DNA of 64,000 bases from an uncultured Psychroserpens sp. (GCA_947488655.1 CANKZZ010000005.1:62001-126000); one strand, 5' to 3'; numbered from the stretch's first letter, positions 28,086-37,803 are shown. The notes: generated by a model not told the origin, from the sequence alone. Made by a program: numbers and translations.

Positions 28086-28118
28086 CAAAGATTGCAAATT
28101 TTAATTCGTAATTCCAAA
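28086..28118 (-). promoter_or_regulatory. Candidate promoter of the his operon
   Basis: On the minus strand TTTGG (-33-like, 28114-28118) and AATCTTTG (-7-like, 28086-28093) are about 20 bases apart and lie just upstream of the leader peptide. AATCTTTG differs from TAnnTTTG at the first base. Confidence 0.45.
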
Positions 28119-28169
28119 TTATGAAACACGTTTTATGATATTATTAATATTTTTTATAAAAATTGATAA

Positions 28170-28712
28170 TTAATTATATTTAATACAATTTGTCCAAGGA
28201 TAAGCACATTGGTCTCTAAACTGTAGCCAACCTTCGAGTGTTTTTTTACCTACTTTAAATCTAACTTTTGCCCAGAGATCGCTAGTTTCTATAATTGATG
28301 TGAGCTGATAATCATCTAGTTTATGAATTCTATTAGATTTTTTTGATGGCAAATCATATAAATATACTTTATAGTTCTCGTCATAATTAGAAACAAAAAT
28401 GAGAAAGTCTTTTGATTTAACCCAATGATTTTCGTATCCAAAATCTTTTCTATCCTCAGGAAGTCTTTGAATATTTTTTAATTTAAACCATCCATATTCA
28501 CTATCTAAAATTGCAATTTTGTAATAGGTGTTTTTATTATTGTTAGTTAAGGTATCAATGATATGACCATTAATAGTATCATATATGTATAGCGGTTTTT
28601 TACTTTCATTATCATAAAAAGCTTCTACAAAATCCAGATAGTGATATTTATCACTCTCTTGAGCTGCACTAGCTATACTAAATAATATAAAAATGACTGT
28701 AAAAAACCTCAC
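28170..28712 (-). CDS. Secreted SH3-like domain protein, function unknown
   Basis: A 180-residue protein starting at GTG, with a signal peptide (cleavage near ASAAQ). The mature part is strand-rich: LYIYDTINGHIIDTL and WFKLKNIQRLP resemble a bacterial SH3 domain. The C-terminus GWLQFRDQCAYPWTNC, with two Cys, is a recurring end in flavobacterial periplasmic proteins. It is the last gene of the fabG-led run, seven bases after the SPFH gene. No enzymatic motif is visible. Confidence 0.7.
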   Translation of the reverse strand: MRFFTVIFILFSIASAAQESDKYHYLDFVEAFYDNESKKPLYIYDTINGHIIDTLTNNNKNTYYKIAILDSEYGWFKLKNIQRLPEDRKDFGYENHWVKSKDFLIFVSNYDENYKVYLYDLPSKKSNRIHKLDDYQLTSIIETSDLWAKVRFKVGKKTLEGWLQFRDQCAYPWTNCIKYN

Positions 28713-28719
28713 TATTTTA

Positions 28720-29535
28720 TTATTGATTGCCTAAGATAATAGGTAATCCAGAATCTCCAGATCCTATAACAATAACTTTGCTATTAGGAGATTCTGCAAG
28801 TTTCATAGTTGCGTCAATACCTTTATCTTGTAAAATTTTATCTGTTAATGAGGCACTTAAAATTCTATTTGACTCAGCCTTACCTTCGGCTTCTATAATT
28901 ACTTTTTCGGCTTCTTTTGCTGCAGTTACTAATCTAAACTCATACTCTAAAGATTCTTGCTCTTGCTTAAGTTTACGCTCAATAGCTTGCTTAATAGTTG
29001 GTGGTAAGGTCACATCACGAATTAAGATGTCATTAATTTGAATAAATTGAGGCTCAACAATTTTTTTAGTTTCTTCTAAAATTTCATCTTGAATAGCATC
29101 TCTTTTTGAAGAATATAACTGCTCTGGAGTATAACGTCCCACAACACTTCTCGCTGCACTTCTAATTGCTGGTTGCAAAACTCTACTCTTATACTCTTGC
29201 CCTTTCTCATTGTGTAAACGACCTAAATTTTTAAAATCTGGTTCGTATAGTACAGAAGCGTCTAATTTAATATCTAAACCGTTAGATGATAATACAGACA
29301 TTTTTTCTGGCATTTCTTGTTGACGTGTTTCATAATCTATTACACGATTCCAAGGCGCAATGATATGAAATCCAGGTCCGAGAGCAGTTTCCTTTGGGTC
29401 GACACCATCGCCTAGAGTTTCATGAACAACACCTGCATGACCAGAATCTATTGTGACTGCAGATTTAAACAGTAATATTAATACGCCTACAATAATAACA
29501 AGTGTAATGACAGCACTTTTAGGTAATTTTTCCAT
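28720..29535 (-). CDS. SPFH/prohibitin-family membrane protein
   Basis: A 271-residue protein with one N-terminal transmembrane anchor (residues 8-27), then an SPFH/band 7 domain (VDSGHAGVVHETLG to about residue 190). A coiled-coil region rich in Glu, Lys and Ala follows (EYEFRLVTAAKEAEKVIIEAEGKAE). The proteins assemble into membrane-bound rings that organise membrane microdomains or protease complexes; prohibitin relatives regulate FtsH. It lies in a close-packed operon between the VWA and SH3-like genes, which suggests a shared envelope role, though no mechanism can be read. Confidence 0.9.
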   Translation of the reverse strand: MEKLPKSAVITLVIIVGVLILLFKSAVTIDSGHAGVVHETLGDGVDPKETALGPGFHIIAPWNRVIDYETRQQEMPEKMSVLSSNGLDIKLDASVLYEPDFKNLGRLHNEKGQEYKSRVLQPAIRSAARSVVGRYTPEQLYSSKRDAIQDEILEETKKIVEPQFIQINDILIRDVTLPPTIKQAIERKLKQEQESLEYEFRLVTAAKEAEKVIIEAEGKAESNRILSASLTDKILQDKGIDATMKLAESPNSKVIVIGSGDSGLPIILGNQ

Positions 29536-29548
29536 AGTTTTTTATTTT

Positions 29549-31582
29549 TTAAATAAGTCCGTTATATTTTCTAATGAACCACTCAGCAGCAAGACTTAAT
29601 GCGATGAGTCCTAGAAGATATTTCCAGTCTATCAAAGGTACGACTTTTTTAGTGCTTTTTTGTATTGTAGCGAACCTAGAATCATTTATTAAATCATTAG
29701 CAATAGTCGCTACATTATCAATAAAATATGAGGTTCCGTCGCTATTTGTTGCTAACGTTTGAAGTTTTGCAACATTAGCATTTAAAAACTGTTGCTCAAC
29801 ATTATAATCTAATATTTTAAGCTCTCCAGATTTTGAGATATTCTCAGAGTTAACTTTAACTGTAAATGTATAATCTCCAGCTTCAAGACCACTTAAATCG
29901 ACTTCATAATTAGAATTTTTAAGCACAAAAGGAAAAGAAGTTACCGCGTCTGTCTCTTTATTTTTTAATGTAATGTTTAAATTCACATTAGTCTCAAATT
30001 CATAATTTTTATTAAAAAACTGAGCTGTAATTTTAACATTGTCATTACCATTATAAAATGACTCATAATTAACATTTAAACGTGTACGTCGTTTGTTAGT
30101 ACTCAAATACTGTACTAATTTACCTATAAAGTTATCAAATGTATTAAACGAGTTTTCATTGAGGTAAGCCTGTGCTCTCCACCTCCATAGACCTTCTCCA
30201 AGAATTAATGCTTCTCGTTTTTCATTAATTTCCAAAGTAGCTAAAAGCGGTTCATCAAGTTGTGTACCGTTAACCGTTTTGTAAAGTATGGTTTCAAAGG
30301 GAACAGTAAAAGAGGTTTCTCCAAATGCTCCTTTTAAAGGCGGAAATTCGCCAAAATTTAAATTATCAACTATAAATGTACCATAGTTTTGATTTAAACT
30401 TGGTTGATACTCTTCACTTTGATTGGTCTGTTCTTGTTTATAATTACTTTGTAATTGATTAAGTAACGACCAATTAGTTTTAGTACCAGCAACAACAATT
30501 TTATTGAGTTTTAATTTATCTATTTCATTAAATAAAGCCCTAAAGTTATTGGTTGGCTGATAAACAATTACGAGTTGGTAATCTGCAGATTTGTTAAGAA
30601 ACTCAATAGTAGATAAAATATCTGCATTGCGCTGCTCATTACTTTCTATCGATTTTTTAAGTGTACCAACATCTGGATGTAAAATATCTGTTACAATGGC
30701 AACATTGGTTTTTTGGTCTATAACTTCTACAGCAAAGTTTTTAATGTTATTAATCGTATTTTTCTCATTATCTAAAGGCACTACTTGCGCTTTATAACTT
30801 GTTACACCTACCCTATTTGCTGGCAAGGTAAAGTTTATAATTTGTGACGTTTGAGATTTACTAAACGTTAGAGGTTTAGAAAAAACAGTTGTTGTACCTG
30901 CTGTGACTTTTAACTGCGTATTCACTGCAGCATTACCATTATAAGTTGCAATAACTTCTACTGGGAACTTGTTTTTTAAATACGCATAACGGTTAACATT
31001 TAATTGCTGAATTTTAATATCTGTATACGTAGTTGTATCACCCAAAATTACAGGAAAAATAGACTGCTTATAACGTTTAGTCATATAGGCATAATCGTTT
31101 CCGTAGGTTTGATTTCCGTCGGAAATGATAAGCGTTGGAGATATTGAGTTGTTATATACTTCAGATAAACGTTCAAAAACTAATGCAAGGTTTGATTGCT
31201 TATCATCAAATGTGAGCGAATCTGTTGCAGACAGCTCTTTTCCGAAGCGATAAAACTCCAAATTAAAATTCTCGTTTAAATCTTTATTTGCTTTTAAGGT
31301 TTTTATAAAAGCTGACGTATTTTGGGACTGATTTAAATATTTTATAGACTCTGAATTATCTACTGCAATTACCAAATTAGGTTTTTCGTTATAATAGGTA
31401 ACGCTATCAAATTTAGGGTTAATGAGTAAAACAAAAATTGAGAAATAAGTAACAAAACGTAATGTTGTTAAAATCCACGCACGCTTACCTTTAATCTTTG
31501 ATTTATAAGCATACTGAAAAAGCGCTAGTAATAGCGCTAAAATCCCTGCTAATAATATTAATACTAATATTTTTGTAGACAA
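29549..31582 (-). CDS. VWA-like domain membrane protein
   Basis: A 677-residue protein starting at TTG (an in-frame stop just upstream excludes a longer reading). It has two N-terminal transmembrane helices (about 4-26 and 39-58), then a VWA-like fold with a MIDAS pattern DNSES in LVIAVDNSESIKYL and TLIISDGNQTYG. Extracytoplasmic Ig-like strands follow, and a final transmembrane helix lies at WKYLLGLIALSLAAEWFIRK. The architecture matches Bacteroidota VWA/BatA-related or glutamine-amidotransferase-like membrane proteins of unknown role. Confidence 0.8.
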   Translation of the reverse strand: MSTKILVLILLAGILALLLALFQYAYKSKIKGKRAWILTTLRFVTYFSIFVLLINPKFDSVTYYNEKPNLVIAVDNSESIKYLNQSQNTSAFIKTLKANKDLNENFNLEFYRFGKELSATDSLTFDDKQSNLALVFERLSEVYNNSISPTLIISDGNQTYGNDYAYMTKRYKQSIFPVILGDTTTYTDIKIQQLNVNRYAYLKNKFPVEVIATYNGNAAVNTQLKVTAGTTTVFSKPLTFSKSQTSQIINFTLPANRVGVTSYKAQVVPLDNEKNTINNIKNFAVEVIDQKTNVAIVTDILHPDVGTLKKSIESNEQRNADILSTIEFLNKSADYQLVIVYQPTNNFRALFNEIDKLKLNKIVVAGTKTNWSLLNQLQSNYKQEQTNQSEEYQPSLNQNYGTFIVDNLNFGEFPPLKGAFGETSFTVPFETILYKTVNGTQLDEPLLATLEINEKREALILGEGLWRWRAQAYLNENSFNTFDNFIGKLVQYLSTNKRRTRLNVNYESFYNGNDNVKITAQFFNKNYEFETNVNLNITLKNKETDAVTSFPFVLKNSNYEVDLSGLEAGDYTFTVKVNSENISKSGELKILDYNVEQQFLNANVAKLQTLATNSDGTSYFIDNVATIANDLINDSRFATIQKSTKKVVPLIDWKYLLGLIALSLAAEWFIRKYNGLI

Positions 31583-31593
31583 TGAGTTTTAAT

Positions 31594-32121
31594 TTAGTCT
31601 TGAAGTTTTAATGAGTTCAAAAACTTTTTAATATCTGAATTTCCGTCTGCATCTTCAGTACATATAGTTTGTACTGCATACAATATATTAACTTTTAAAA
31701 ATATATTTAAATATAAATAAGAGCCTCGAACTTCTATTTTTGCTTGTCTCCCAGGCACACCTTCTTTAGTGATTTTCTCATTAGAAATTAATTTTCCACC
31801 TACATTATTAACAGCTCCATCTACTGAGCCATCTAGCATATTCTGAGCTGTGTCTGTATCAATTTCTTCTGGGTCTAATGGATACTCAGAATGAATTACC
31901 ATATACACTAAATTTTTAGCAGAGGCGTTAGCTGCCTGCTCTACCATAAACATATTCATAGTTAAATTACCAATTGCTGTAGGTACTTCTTGATCTTGTA
32001 CTTTTGGTTCTGCAGGAAATTCTACACTAAATTTTAAGTCTTCATTTTTATAGTTAACCCATTCTTGAGCAAAAAGAGATGAACTAATTAAAAAGGCAAT
32101 TACTACTACTAAGTTTTTCAT
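31594..32121 (-). CDS. Secreted protein of unknown function
   Basis: A 175-residue protein with a signal peptide (cleavage near LFAQ, residue 19). The mature N-terminus WVNYKNEDLKFSVEFPAEPK is a recurrent pattern of Bacteroidota periplasmic proteins with a PsbP-like or DUF-type fold. A C-terminal single Cys (TICTED) and the ending FLNSLKLQD are also typical. No catalytic residues can be proposed. It is 12 bases upstream of the VWA gene. Confidence 0.75.
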   Translation of the reverse strand: MKNLVVVIAFLISSSLFAQEWVNYKNEDLKFSVEFPAEPKVQDQEVPTAIGNLTMNMFMVEQAANASAKNLVYMVIHSEYPLDPEEIDTDTAQNMLDGSVDGAVNNVGGKLISNEKITKEGVPGRQAKIEVRGSYLYLNIFLKVNILYAVQTICTEDADGNSDIKKFLNSLKLQD

Positions 32122-32145
32122 ATTATACTAATTAAATTTATTAAC

Positions 32146-32508
32146 TTATTTTAAAATTACTTGTTCTCCAAAAGTCAATAAATTATTGTCTGGATCTAAT
32201 AAGGCAAACTCTTTAACGTCCCAAGGTTTGATTTCCAGATCTCCGTTTGGATGAATTTTTATGTGTTGTGTTTTACAGAAATTATAAATGTCTTCTATAT
32301 GATCTGTTCTAATATAAACTTGACCATAATTTTCTTTTGGGTCAAGATCTTTAAACTCAAAAAAATGAATTTCTATTTTATCTTTTATGAGCATTAAATA
32401 ACCATCATAATCCTTACTACCTAATTGTTCAAATCCTAAATTGTAATAATAGGCTTTTGTAATTGCCTTGTTGCGCATTGGGAGTTTTGGACAGATGTTA
32501 GTAAGCAT
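32146..32508 (-). CDS. VOC-family (glyoxalase/bleomycin-resistance-like) protein
   Basis: A 120-residue single VOC-fold protein: the beta-alpha-beta-beta-beta unit is seen in LPMRNKAITKAYYYNLGFEQ, then DGYLMLIKDKIEIHFFEF, and it ends KEFALLDPDNNLLTFGE. Relatives include bleomycin-binding proteins that sequester the drug and uncharacterised binding proteins. The metal ligands of glyoxalase I are not clearly conserved, so binding rather than catalysis is more likely. It sits 12 bases downstream of fabG in the same operon. Confidence 0.85.
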   Translation of the reverse strand: MLTNICPKLPMRNKAITKAYYYNLGFEQLGSKDYDGYLMLIKDKIEIHFFEFKDLDPKENYGQVYIRTDHIEDIYNFCKTQHIKIHPNGDLEIKPWDVKEFALLDPDNNLLTFGEQVILK

Positions 32509-32520
32509 GATTGAAATTTT

Positions 32521-33267
32521 TTAAGTCAACATTCCACCATCAACATTCAACGTTTGTCCTGTGACATAAGCACTCATATCACTTGCTAAAAATACACAAG
32601 CGTTTGCAATATCTTCTGGAGTACCACCACGTTTTAATGGAATTGCGTTTCTCCAACCTTTAACGGTTTCTTCATCTAATTTAGCTGTCATTTCGGTTTC
32701 TATAAAACCTGGAGCAATCACGTTACTTCTTATATTTCTTGAGCCTAATTCTAAAGCTACAGACTTAGAGAACCCTATAATACCAGCTTTTGATGCTGCG
32801 TAGTTGGTTTGTCCTGCGTTACCTTTTACACCTACTACAGAACTCATATTAATAATAGAACCTTTACGTTGTTTTAACATGGTACGCTGTACAGCTTTTG
32901 TCATATTAAAAACCGATTTTAAGTTGACTTCAATAACTTTGTCAAAATCGCTTTCTCCCATTCTCATGAGTAGATTATCTTTGGTGATTCCTGCGTTATT
33001 GACAAGTATATCGATACTCCCAAACTCTGCTAAAACATCTTCAGCAAGTTTTTGAGATTCGTCAAAATTAGCTGCATTACTTTGGTAACCTTTTGCTTTA
33101 ACACCTAAAGCGTTAAGTTCTTTTTCTAATTCATTTGCTGCTTCTACCGAAGAGCTATATGTAAATGCAACATTGGCACCATGTTGTGCAAAAACCTCTG
33201 CAATTCCTTTTCCAATTCCTCTACTTGCGCCTGTTATGATTGCTGTTTTTCCTTCTAATAGCTTCAT
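32521..33267 (-). CDS. fabG: 3-oxoacyl-[ACP] reductase
   Basis: A 248-residue short-chain dehydrogenase. The NADPH motif is ITGASRGIGKGIA, NNAG is present, and the catalytic set is Ser in INMSSVVG and Tyr-x-x-x-Lys in NYAASKAG. The ending GQTLNVDGGMLT is the FabG hallmark. It reduces beta-ketoacyl-ACP in fatty-acid elongation. It leads an apparent six-gene operon of otherwise unrelated envelope genes, down to the SH3-like gene. Confidence 0.95.
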   Translation of the reverse strand: MKLLEGKTAIITGASRGIGKGIAEVFAQHGANVAFTYSSSVEAANELEKELNALGVKAKGYQSNAANFDESQKLAEDVLAEFGSIDILVNNAGITKDNLLMRMGESDFDKVIEVNLKSVFNMTKAVQRTMLKQRKGSIINMSSVVGVKGNAGQTNYAASKAGIIGFSKSVALELGSRNIRSNVIAPGFIETEMTAKLDEETVKGWRNAIPLKRGGTPEDIANACVFLASDMSAYVTGQTLNVDGGMLT

Positions 33268-33624
33268 TATTTAATTTTTAATAGTTGGTAGTCAAATATA
33301 GGAAATACAAGTTTTAGAATGTATAAAATCGTCTTAAAATCTTATAAGCTTTTTAAGCTCTTCTTTTTTCTTTTATTCACTTTTATATTGTCAAAAGAGA
33401 GAACCAGCAACGACATTCTCAAGTTAAAAAATTATTCAATTTATAATACTTAAAACCATTTTATAAACTCTGCATCAAGCTTCGTTTTCCCAAATTTGGT
33501 ATATTACTTTATCTTTTTATCATCTTGCAATCAATTGTTTAGATTGAATGAGAGCTCAATTGTCGCTATGTTTTTCTAATATTTAGATATTTCCCTATTC
33601 TAGTATGTATTGGACTTGTTTTGT
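33268..33624. other. Gap between fabG and the M16 peptidase terminator
   Basis: This AT-rich stretch is upstream of fabG (minus strand) and presumably holds its promoter. No RNA gene or recognisable domain was found. One short plus-strand ORF (33319-33453) is listed separately with low confidence. Confidence 0.4.
33319..33453 (+). CDS. Possible 44-residue membrane peptide (doubtful)
   Basis: An ATG-initiated plus-strand ORF starting MYKIVLKSYKLF, then a strongly hydrophobic stretch FFFLLFTFIL and a short polar tail. The basic-then-hydrophobic order resembles a signal anchor, but AT-rich DNA readily produces such ORFs. No promoter or ribosome-binding site was found, and it would be divergent from fabG. 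Confidence 0.2.
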   Translation: MYKIVLKSYKLFKLFFFLLFTFILSKERTSNDILKLKNYSIYNT

Positions 33625-33664
33625 AAAAAAAAAGCAGTTACAAATAAATGCAACTGCTTTTTGG
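33625..33664 (-). terminator. Terminator after the M16 peptidase gene
   Basis: On the minus strand AAAAAGCAGTTGCA pairs with a GTAACTGCTTTTT arm around a TTTAT loop, followed by nine T. A TTCCGAAGAA motif (33674-33683) lies between it and the stop codon. Confidence 0.88.
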
Positions 33665-33695
33665 TTTTAATATTTCCGAAGAAAAGTTTTAATAA

Positions 33696-36668
33696 TTACA
33701 TCTTAACTTCTTTGGGCTGCTCATAGTTAAATAAATAATCTATATCCATTTCTTGAACTTTACCTAATTTTTCTAATGCTTTGAAATCGATATCTTTTTT
33801 GTTACCAATTACCATTACATTATAATTTTCTCCTTTAATGTTTGTATTGAAAAATTCACGTAAATCATCCATAGTCATATTTTTTATGGTGTTGTACATG
33901 TCTTCTCTATTGTCATTATCTATTCCTAATTTTTGAAGTCTCTCATAGTTCCAAAAGATATTTGACTTTGTGATGCGCTGCGCTGCCAATTTTTTTAATG
34001 TTGCTTCTTTTGCTGCATTAAATTGCTCTTCTGCCTCAGGCATATTGGTCATTAACTCCATCATAGCGTCTACTGCCTGTGGCATTTTATTAGCTTGTGT
34101 TCCCATATAAGCCATAACGTAGTTATTATCTTCTTTTTTACTCGCATTGCTATAACTAGAAAATGCAGAATATGCTAATGATTTTGATTCTCTAATTTCT
34201 TGAAAAACTATAGACGATAATCCGCTACCAAAATAAGTGTTAAACAGCGTAGAAGCTGCCATGTTTTCTGCTTTAAATGGATCTCCTTTTGCTAAAAATA
34301 ACATTTCTGATTGTACCATATCAAAATCTACAAAGTACACATTACCACCAGTTTCTTTTTCCAAGTAAGCCATTGCTTCTGGATATGATTTTAATTCTTC
34401 GGAAACGTTATGACTCGTATTTAAAGCTGTTACAGCTGCATCGATATCTTTACCGTAGTAAAAAATACGTTGCTCAAAGTTTTTCATTTCTTTAACAATA
34501 TCTACCAATTGAGCTGGATCCATACCTTTTAATTCTTTAGTTTGAAAGATGTTTCTTAATCGTGAATTCTCACCATATTTTCCATAATTCATTAAACCGT
34601 TCCAAAGTATATTTCCTTTTTGAGACTTACCATCTACTCTATCTTTAACAATAGATTCGACATATTTGTCATAAGCCTCTTGATCTGGTATCGCATTATT
34701 CCAAAGGTGTTCTAAAAGCTCTAATCCTTTTGGCAAGTTTTCTTTTAAGCCATTTAATCCAACATACGTTGTTTCTGCTCCTGCACTTACATAGTAACTT
34801 ACTCCTAACTTGTAGAATTCTTTTTTAAGTTCTTCGGCAGTATACTTATCTGTACCTAAATACTCCATGTATCCAGCAGCAAGCCCTAATTTTTTATCGT
34901 TATCACTTCCCATATCAAAAATGATATTCATATCAAATAAGTCATTATTTTCATTAGTGATATGAGCTACTGTAATGCCATTATCTAAAGTAGTTTCCTT
35001 GATTTCTTCCTTATAGTCAATAAATTTTGGCTGTAATGGTTTAGATTCCATTTTATTGAAACTTGTTAAAAATGGAGAACTCATTTCTCTATTTACATTT
35101 ACTGGTGTAATTCCTGGATTTTGCACCTTTACAATAGAGTCATCTTCGCCTTGACGCTTGTAGGTAACTACATAATTATCATTGTAAAACGAATTAGCAA
35201 AATCTACCAATTCTTGTTTGGTTATTTTCTTTAAATCATCTAAAAACTGAATTCTATTTTTCCAGTTTTCGTCTTTAATAAAGGCTTCAACATACATATC
35301 TGCCAAGGCAGAATTATTTTCATATTGTCTAGTTTGAGTTAATTTTAAATCGTTAACAACAGCATCCATCATCCATTCATCAAACTCTCCCTTTTTTAAT
35401 TTTTCTATTTGAGCTAATAATAATGTTTTTACTTCATCTAAAGTTTGACCCTCTTTTGGTCCTCCATTAAAGGTGTGGTAACCATATTCTTTTAAAATTT
35501 GAGGATTACATCCTGCAAATTGTACCAACTGTTTTTGGTTAAGATTTAAATCTATCAATCCTGCGTTACCATTTGCTAGAATCATATCTGCCATTGTAAC
35601 CAGTTTTTCTTGTTCGGTTCCTGCACCTTTGGTTCTAAATGCTATAGAAACACTCTCTGCTGTAGGACCAAACACTTCTTTCACAACTGGTGATGTGATT
35701 GGTTCTTCTTTTGGTAATGTTGGGTGAACGACTTCTTTCTTTTCAAATTTTCCGAAGGTATTATTAACCGATTCAATTGTGTCATCAAAATTAATATCTC
35801 CTACTAAAACCAATGCCATATTATTTGGCACATAGTATTTATTAAAGTAATTATGAATATCAACCATAGACGGATTTTTTAAATGCTCTGCAATACCTAT
35901 CGTTGATTGTTGACCATAAGGATGATTAGGAAATAAGCCTTCTAACATTGCTGCATATTGCTTACGGTAATCATTATCCTGACCTCTATTAAACTCTTCA
36001 AAAACCGCTTCTAATTCTGTATGAAATAAACGTAATACCAATTGGCTAAAGCGCTCACCTTCTAAATGTAACCACTTGTCTAACTCATTAGCTGGTATTT
36101 TATTTGTGTATACCGTTTGCTCAAACCAAGTGTAGGCATTTGTTCCTGTTGCTCCAAGTGAAGCCATCATTTTATCATACTCGTTAGCGATACTATGGTT
36201 TGAAGCTTCTAAAGAAACTTCATCTATTTTTTTATAGAGTTCTAACTTTTTTGCAGGATCCTGTTCTGCTCTATGTTGCTCATATAAATCTGAAATTTGA
36301 TCTAAATATGCTTTCTCCTTTTCCCAGTCGGCAGTCCCAATTTCATCGGTTCCTTTAAACACCATGTGCTCTAAGTAATGTGCTAAACCTGTTGATTCTT
36401 TCGGGTCATAATTAGAACCAGCTCTTACAGCAATGTAAGTTTGAATTTTTGGTTCTTCTTCATTTTTACTTAAATATACCTTTAGACCATTGTCTAAGGT
36501 ATATAAACGTAAACCTGTTGGATCGTTAGATATTGCTTCATAAGAAAAACCGTTAGAATCTTTGTTAGACTCTACAGCATAAGCAACATCTTTGTTGTTG
36601 TTTTCTGTTTTACAATTGTAAGCCATAGCAACTATGCAAAACAAAATGATAAGTTTAAGGTGTTTCAT
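33696..36668 (-). CDS. M16-family metallopeptidase, two-domain lipoprotein
   Basis: A 990-residue protein with a lipoprotein signal (AYNC, Cys19). The inverted zinc motif His97-x-x-Glu100-His101 is in GLAHYLEHMVFKG, with the distal Glu in ELEAVFEEFNRG. A second, catalytically inactive M16 half starts near residue 560 (NGITVAHITNENN, no HxxEH). Together the halves make the clamshell of pitrilysin/PqqL-type peptidases, which degrade peptides. The lipid anchor places it in the periplasm or outer membrane. It has its own terminator and follows sucD after another one, so it is probably monocistronic. One TTCTTCGGAA copy lies inside (34395-34404). Confidence 0.93.
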   Translation of the reverse strand: MKHLKLIILFCIVAMAYNCKTENNNKDVAYAVESNKDSNGFSYEAISNDPTGLRLYTLDNGLKVYLSKNEEEPKIQTYIAVRAGSNYDPKESTGLAHYLEHMVFKGTDEIGTADWEKEKAYLDQISDLYEQHRAEQDPAKKLELYKKIDEVSLEASNHSIANEYDKMMASLGATGTNAYTWFEQTVYTNKIPANELDKWLHLEGERFSQLVLRLFHTELEAVFEEFNRGQDNDYRKQYAAMLEGLFPNHPYGQQSTIGIAEHLKNPSMVDIHNYFNKYYVPNNMALVLVGDINFDDTIESVNNTFGKFEKKEVVHPTLPKEEPITSPVVKEVFGPTAESVSIAFRTKGAGTEQEKLVTMADMILANGNAGLIDLNLNQKQLVQFAGCNPQILKEYGYHTFNGGPKEGQTLDEVKTLLLAQIEKLKKGEFDEWMMDAVVNDLKLTQTRQYENNSALADMYVEAFIKDENWKNRIQFLDDLKKITKQELVDFANSFYNDNYVVTYKRQGEDDSIVKVQNPGITPVNVNREMSSPFLTSFNKMESKPLQPKFIDYKEEIKETTLDNGITVAHITNENNDLFDMNIIFDMGSDNDKKLGLAAGYMEYLGTDKYTAEELKKEFYKLGVSYYVSAGAETTYVGLNGLKENLPKGLELLEHLWNNAIPDQEAYDKYVESIVKDRVDGKSQKGNILWNGLMNYGKYGENSRLRNIFQTKELKGMDPAQLVDIVKEMKNFEQRIFYYGKDIDAAVTALNTSHNVSEELKSYPEAMAYLEKETGGNVYFVDFDMVQSEMLFLAKGDPFKAENMAASTLFNTYFGSGLSSIVFQEIRESKSLAYSAFSSYSNASKKEDNNYVMAYMGTQANKMPQAVDAMMELMTNMPEAEEQFNAAKEATLKKLAAQRITKSNIFWNYERLQKLGIDNDNREDMYNTIKNMTMDDLREFFNTNIKGENYNVMVIGNKKDIDFKALEKLGKVQEMDIDYLFNYEQPKEVKM

Positions 36669-36699
36669 TTAGATTGATTTATGTTAATTGGTTTATATA

Positions 36700-36735
36700 A
36701 AAAAATTCCGTTAACAAGTTAGTGTCAACGGAATT
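36700..36735 (-). terminator. Terminator of sucD
   Basis: AATTCCGTTAAC (36704-36715) and GTCAACGGAATT (36724-36735) pair with one mismatch; the minus-strand product ends in a T run. Confidence 0.82.
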
Positions 36736-36775
36736 ATAACGAATGTGTTTTATATTAATTTTAACAAGTAAAGCC

Positions 36776-37651
36776 TTATTTATTCATTACTTCGGCTACT
36801 TTTTTACCAATTTCGGCAGGAGAATCAACCACGTGAATACCGCAAGCTCTCATAATTTTCTTTTTAGCTTGTGCAGTATCATCACTACCTCCTACAATTG
36901 CTCCAGCATGACCCATTGTACGTCCTGCAGGTGCAGTTTCTCCAGCGATAAAACCAATAACTGGTTTTTTGCTTCCGCTAGCTTTGTACCAGTTTGCAGC
37001 ATCTGCTTCTAACTGACCTCCAATTTCTCCTATCATTACTACAGCTTCTGTTTCTGGGTCATTTATTAATAACTCAACAGCTTCTTTAGTTGTTGTACCA
37101 ATTATTGGATCTCCTCCAATACCAATTGCAGTAGTAATTCCTAATCCTTGTTTTACCACTTGATCTGCAGCTTCATAAGTTAATGTACCAGATTTTGATA
37201 CAATACCAACGTTACCTTTTTTGAATACAAAACCTGGCATAATACCAACTTTAGCTTCACCAGGAGTAATAACACCAGGACAGTTAGGACCAATTAATCT
37301 ACAATCTCTACCTTTAATATATGTTGAAGCTTTAATCATATCTGCAACAGGAATACCTTCAGTAATTGTTATAATTACTTTGATACCAGCATCTGCAGCC
37401 TCCATAATTGCATCTGCAGCAAATGCAGGTGGTACAAAAATAATAGTTGTGTCTGCTCCAACTTTCTCAACAGCTTCTGCAACTGTATTAAAAACTGGTC
37501 TATCTAAGTGAGTTTGTCCTCCTTTTCCTGGAGTAACACCACCAACAACATTTGTTCCATATTCAATCATTTGACCTGCATGAAATGTACCTTCACTACC
37601 TGTAAAACCTTGAACAATTATTTTTGAATCCTTATTAACTAAAACGCTCAT
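36776..37651 (-). CDS. sucD: Succinyl-CoA synthetase (ADP-forming) alpha subunit
   Basis: A 291-residue subunit. The CoA-binding fold shows [33 protein letters not shown] and [12 protein letters not shown]. The active-site phosphohistidine lies in [13 protein letters not shown]. With SucB/SucC-type beta subunit it makes succinate and ATP from succinyl-CoA in the TCA cycle; no sucC is in this window, so the subunits are encoded apart, as is common in Bacteroidota. One TTCTTCGGAA motif lies 23 bases before the start (37674-37683). Confidence 0.97.
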   Translation of the reverse strand: MSVLVNKDSKIIVQGFTGSEGTFHAGQMIEYGTNVVGGVTPGKGGQTHLDRPVFNTVAEAVEKVGADTTIIFVPPAFAADAIMEAADAGIKVIITITEGIPVADMIKASTYIKGRDCRLIGPNCPGVITPGEAKVGIMPGFVFKKGNVGIVSKSGTLTYEAADQVVKQGLGITTAIGIGGDPIIGTTTKEAVELLINDPETEAVVMIGEIGGQLEADAANWYKASGSKKPVIGFIAGETAPAGRTMGHAGAIVGGSDDTAQAKKKIMRACGIHVVDSPAEIGKKVAEVMNK

Positions 37652-37803
37652 TTGTGTTTGTTTTATTGCCTTTTTCTTCGGAAATATACCGTTTGTAAGA
37701 AATAATGGCTATTTGAAATTTTGATTTATTTATATTTTAATCAGATAATATTTCTGAATTTGATGACAAAAATAAGATATTGCTTATGATTTTTAAACCT
37801 TTT

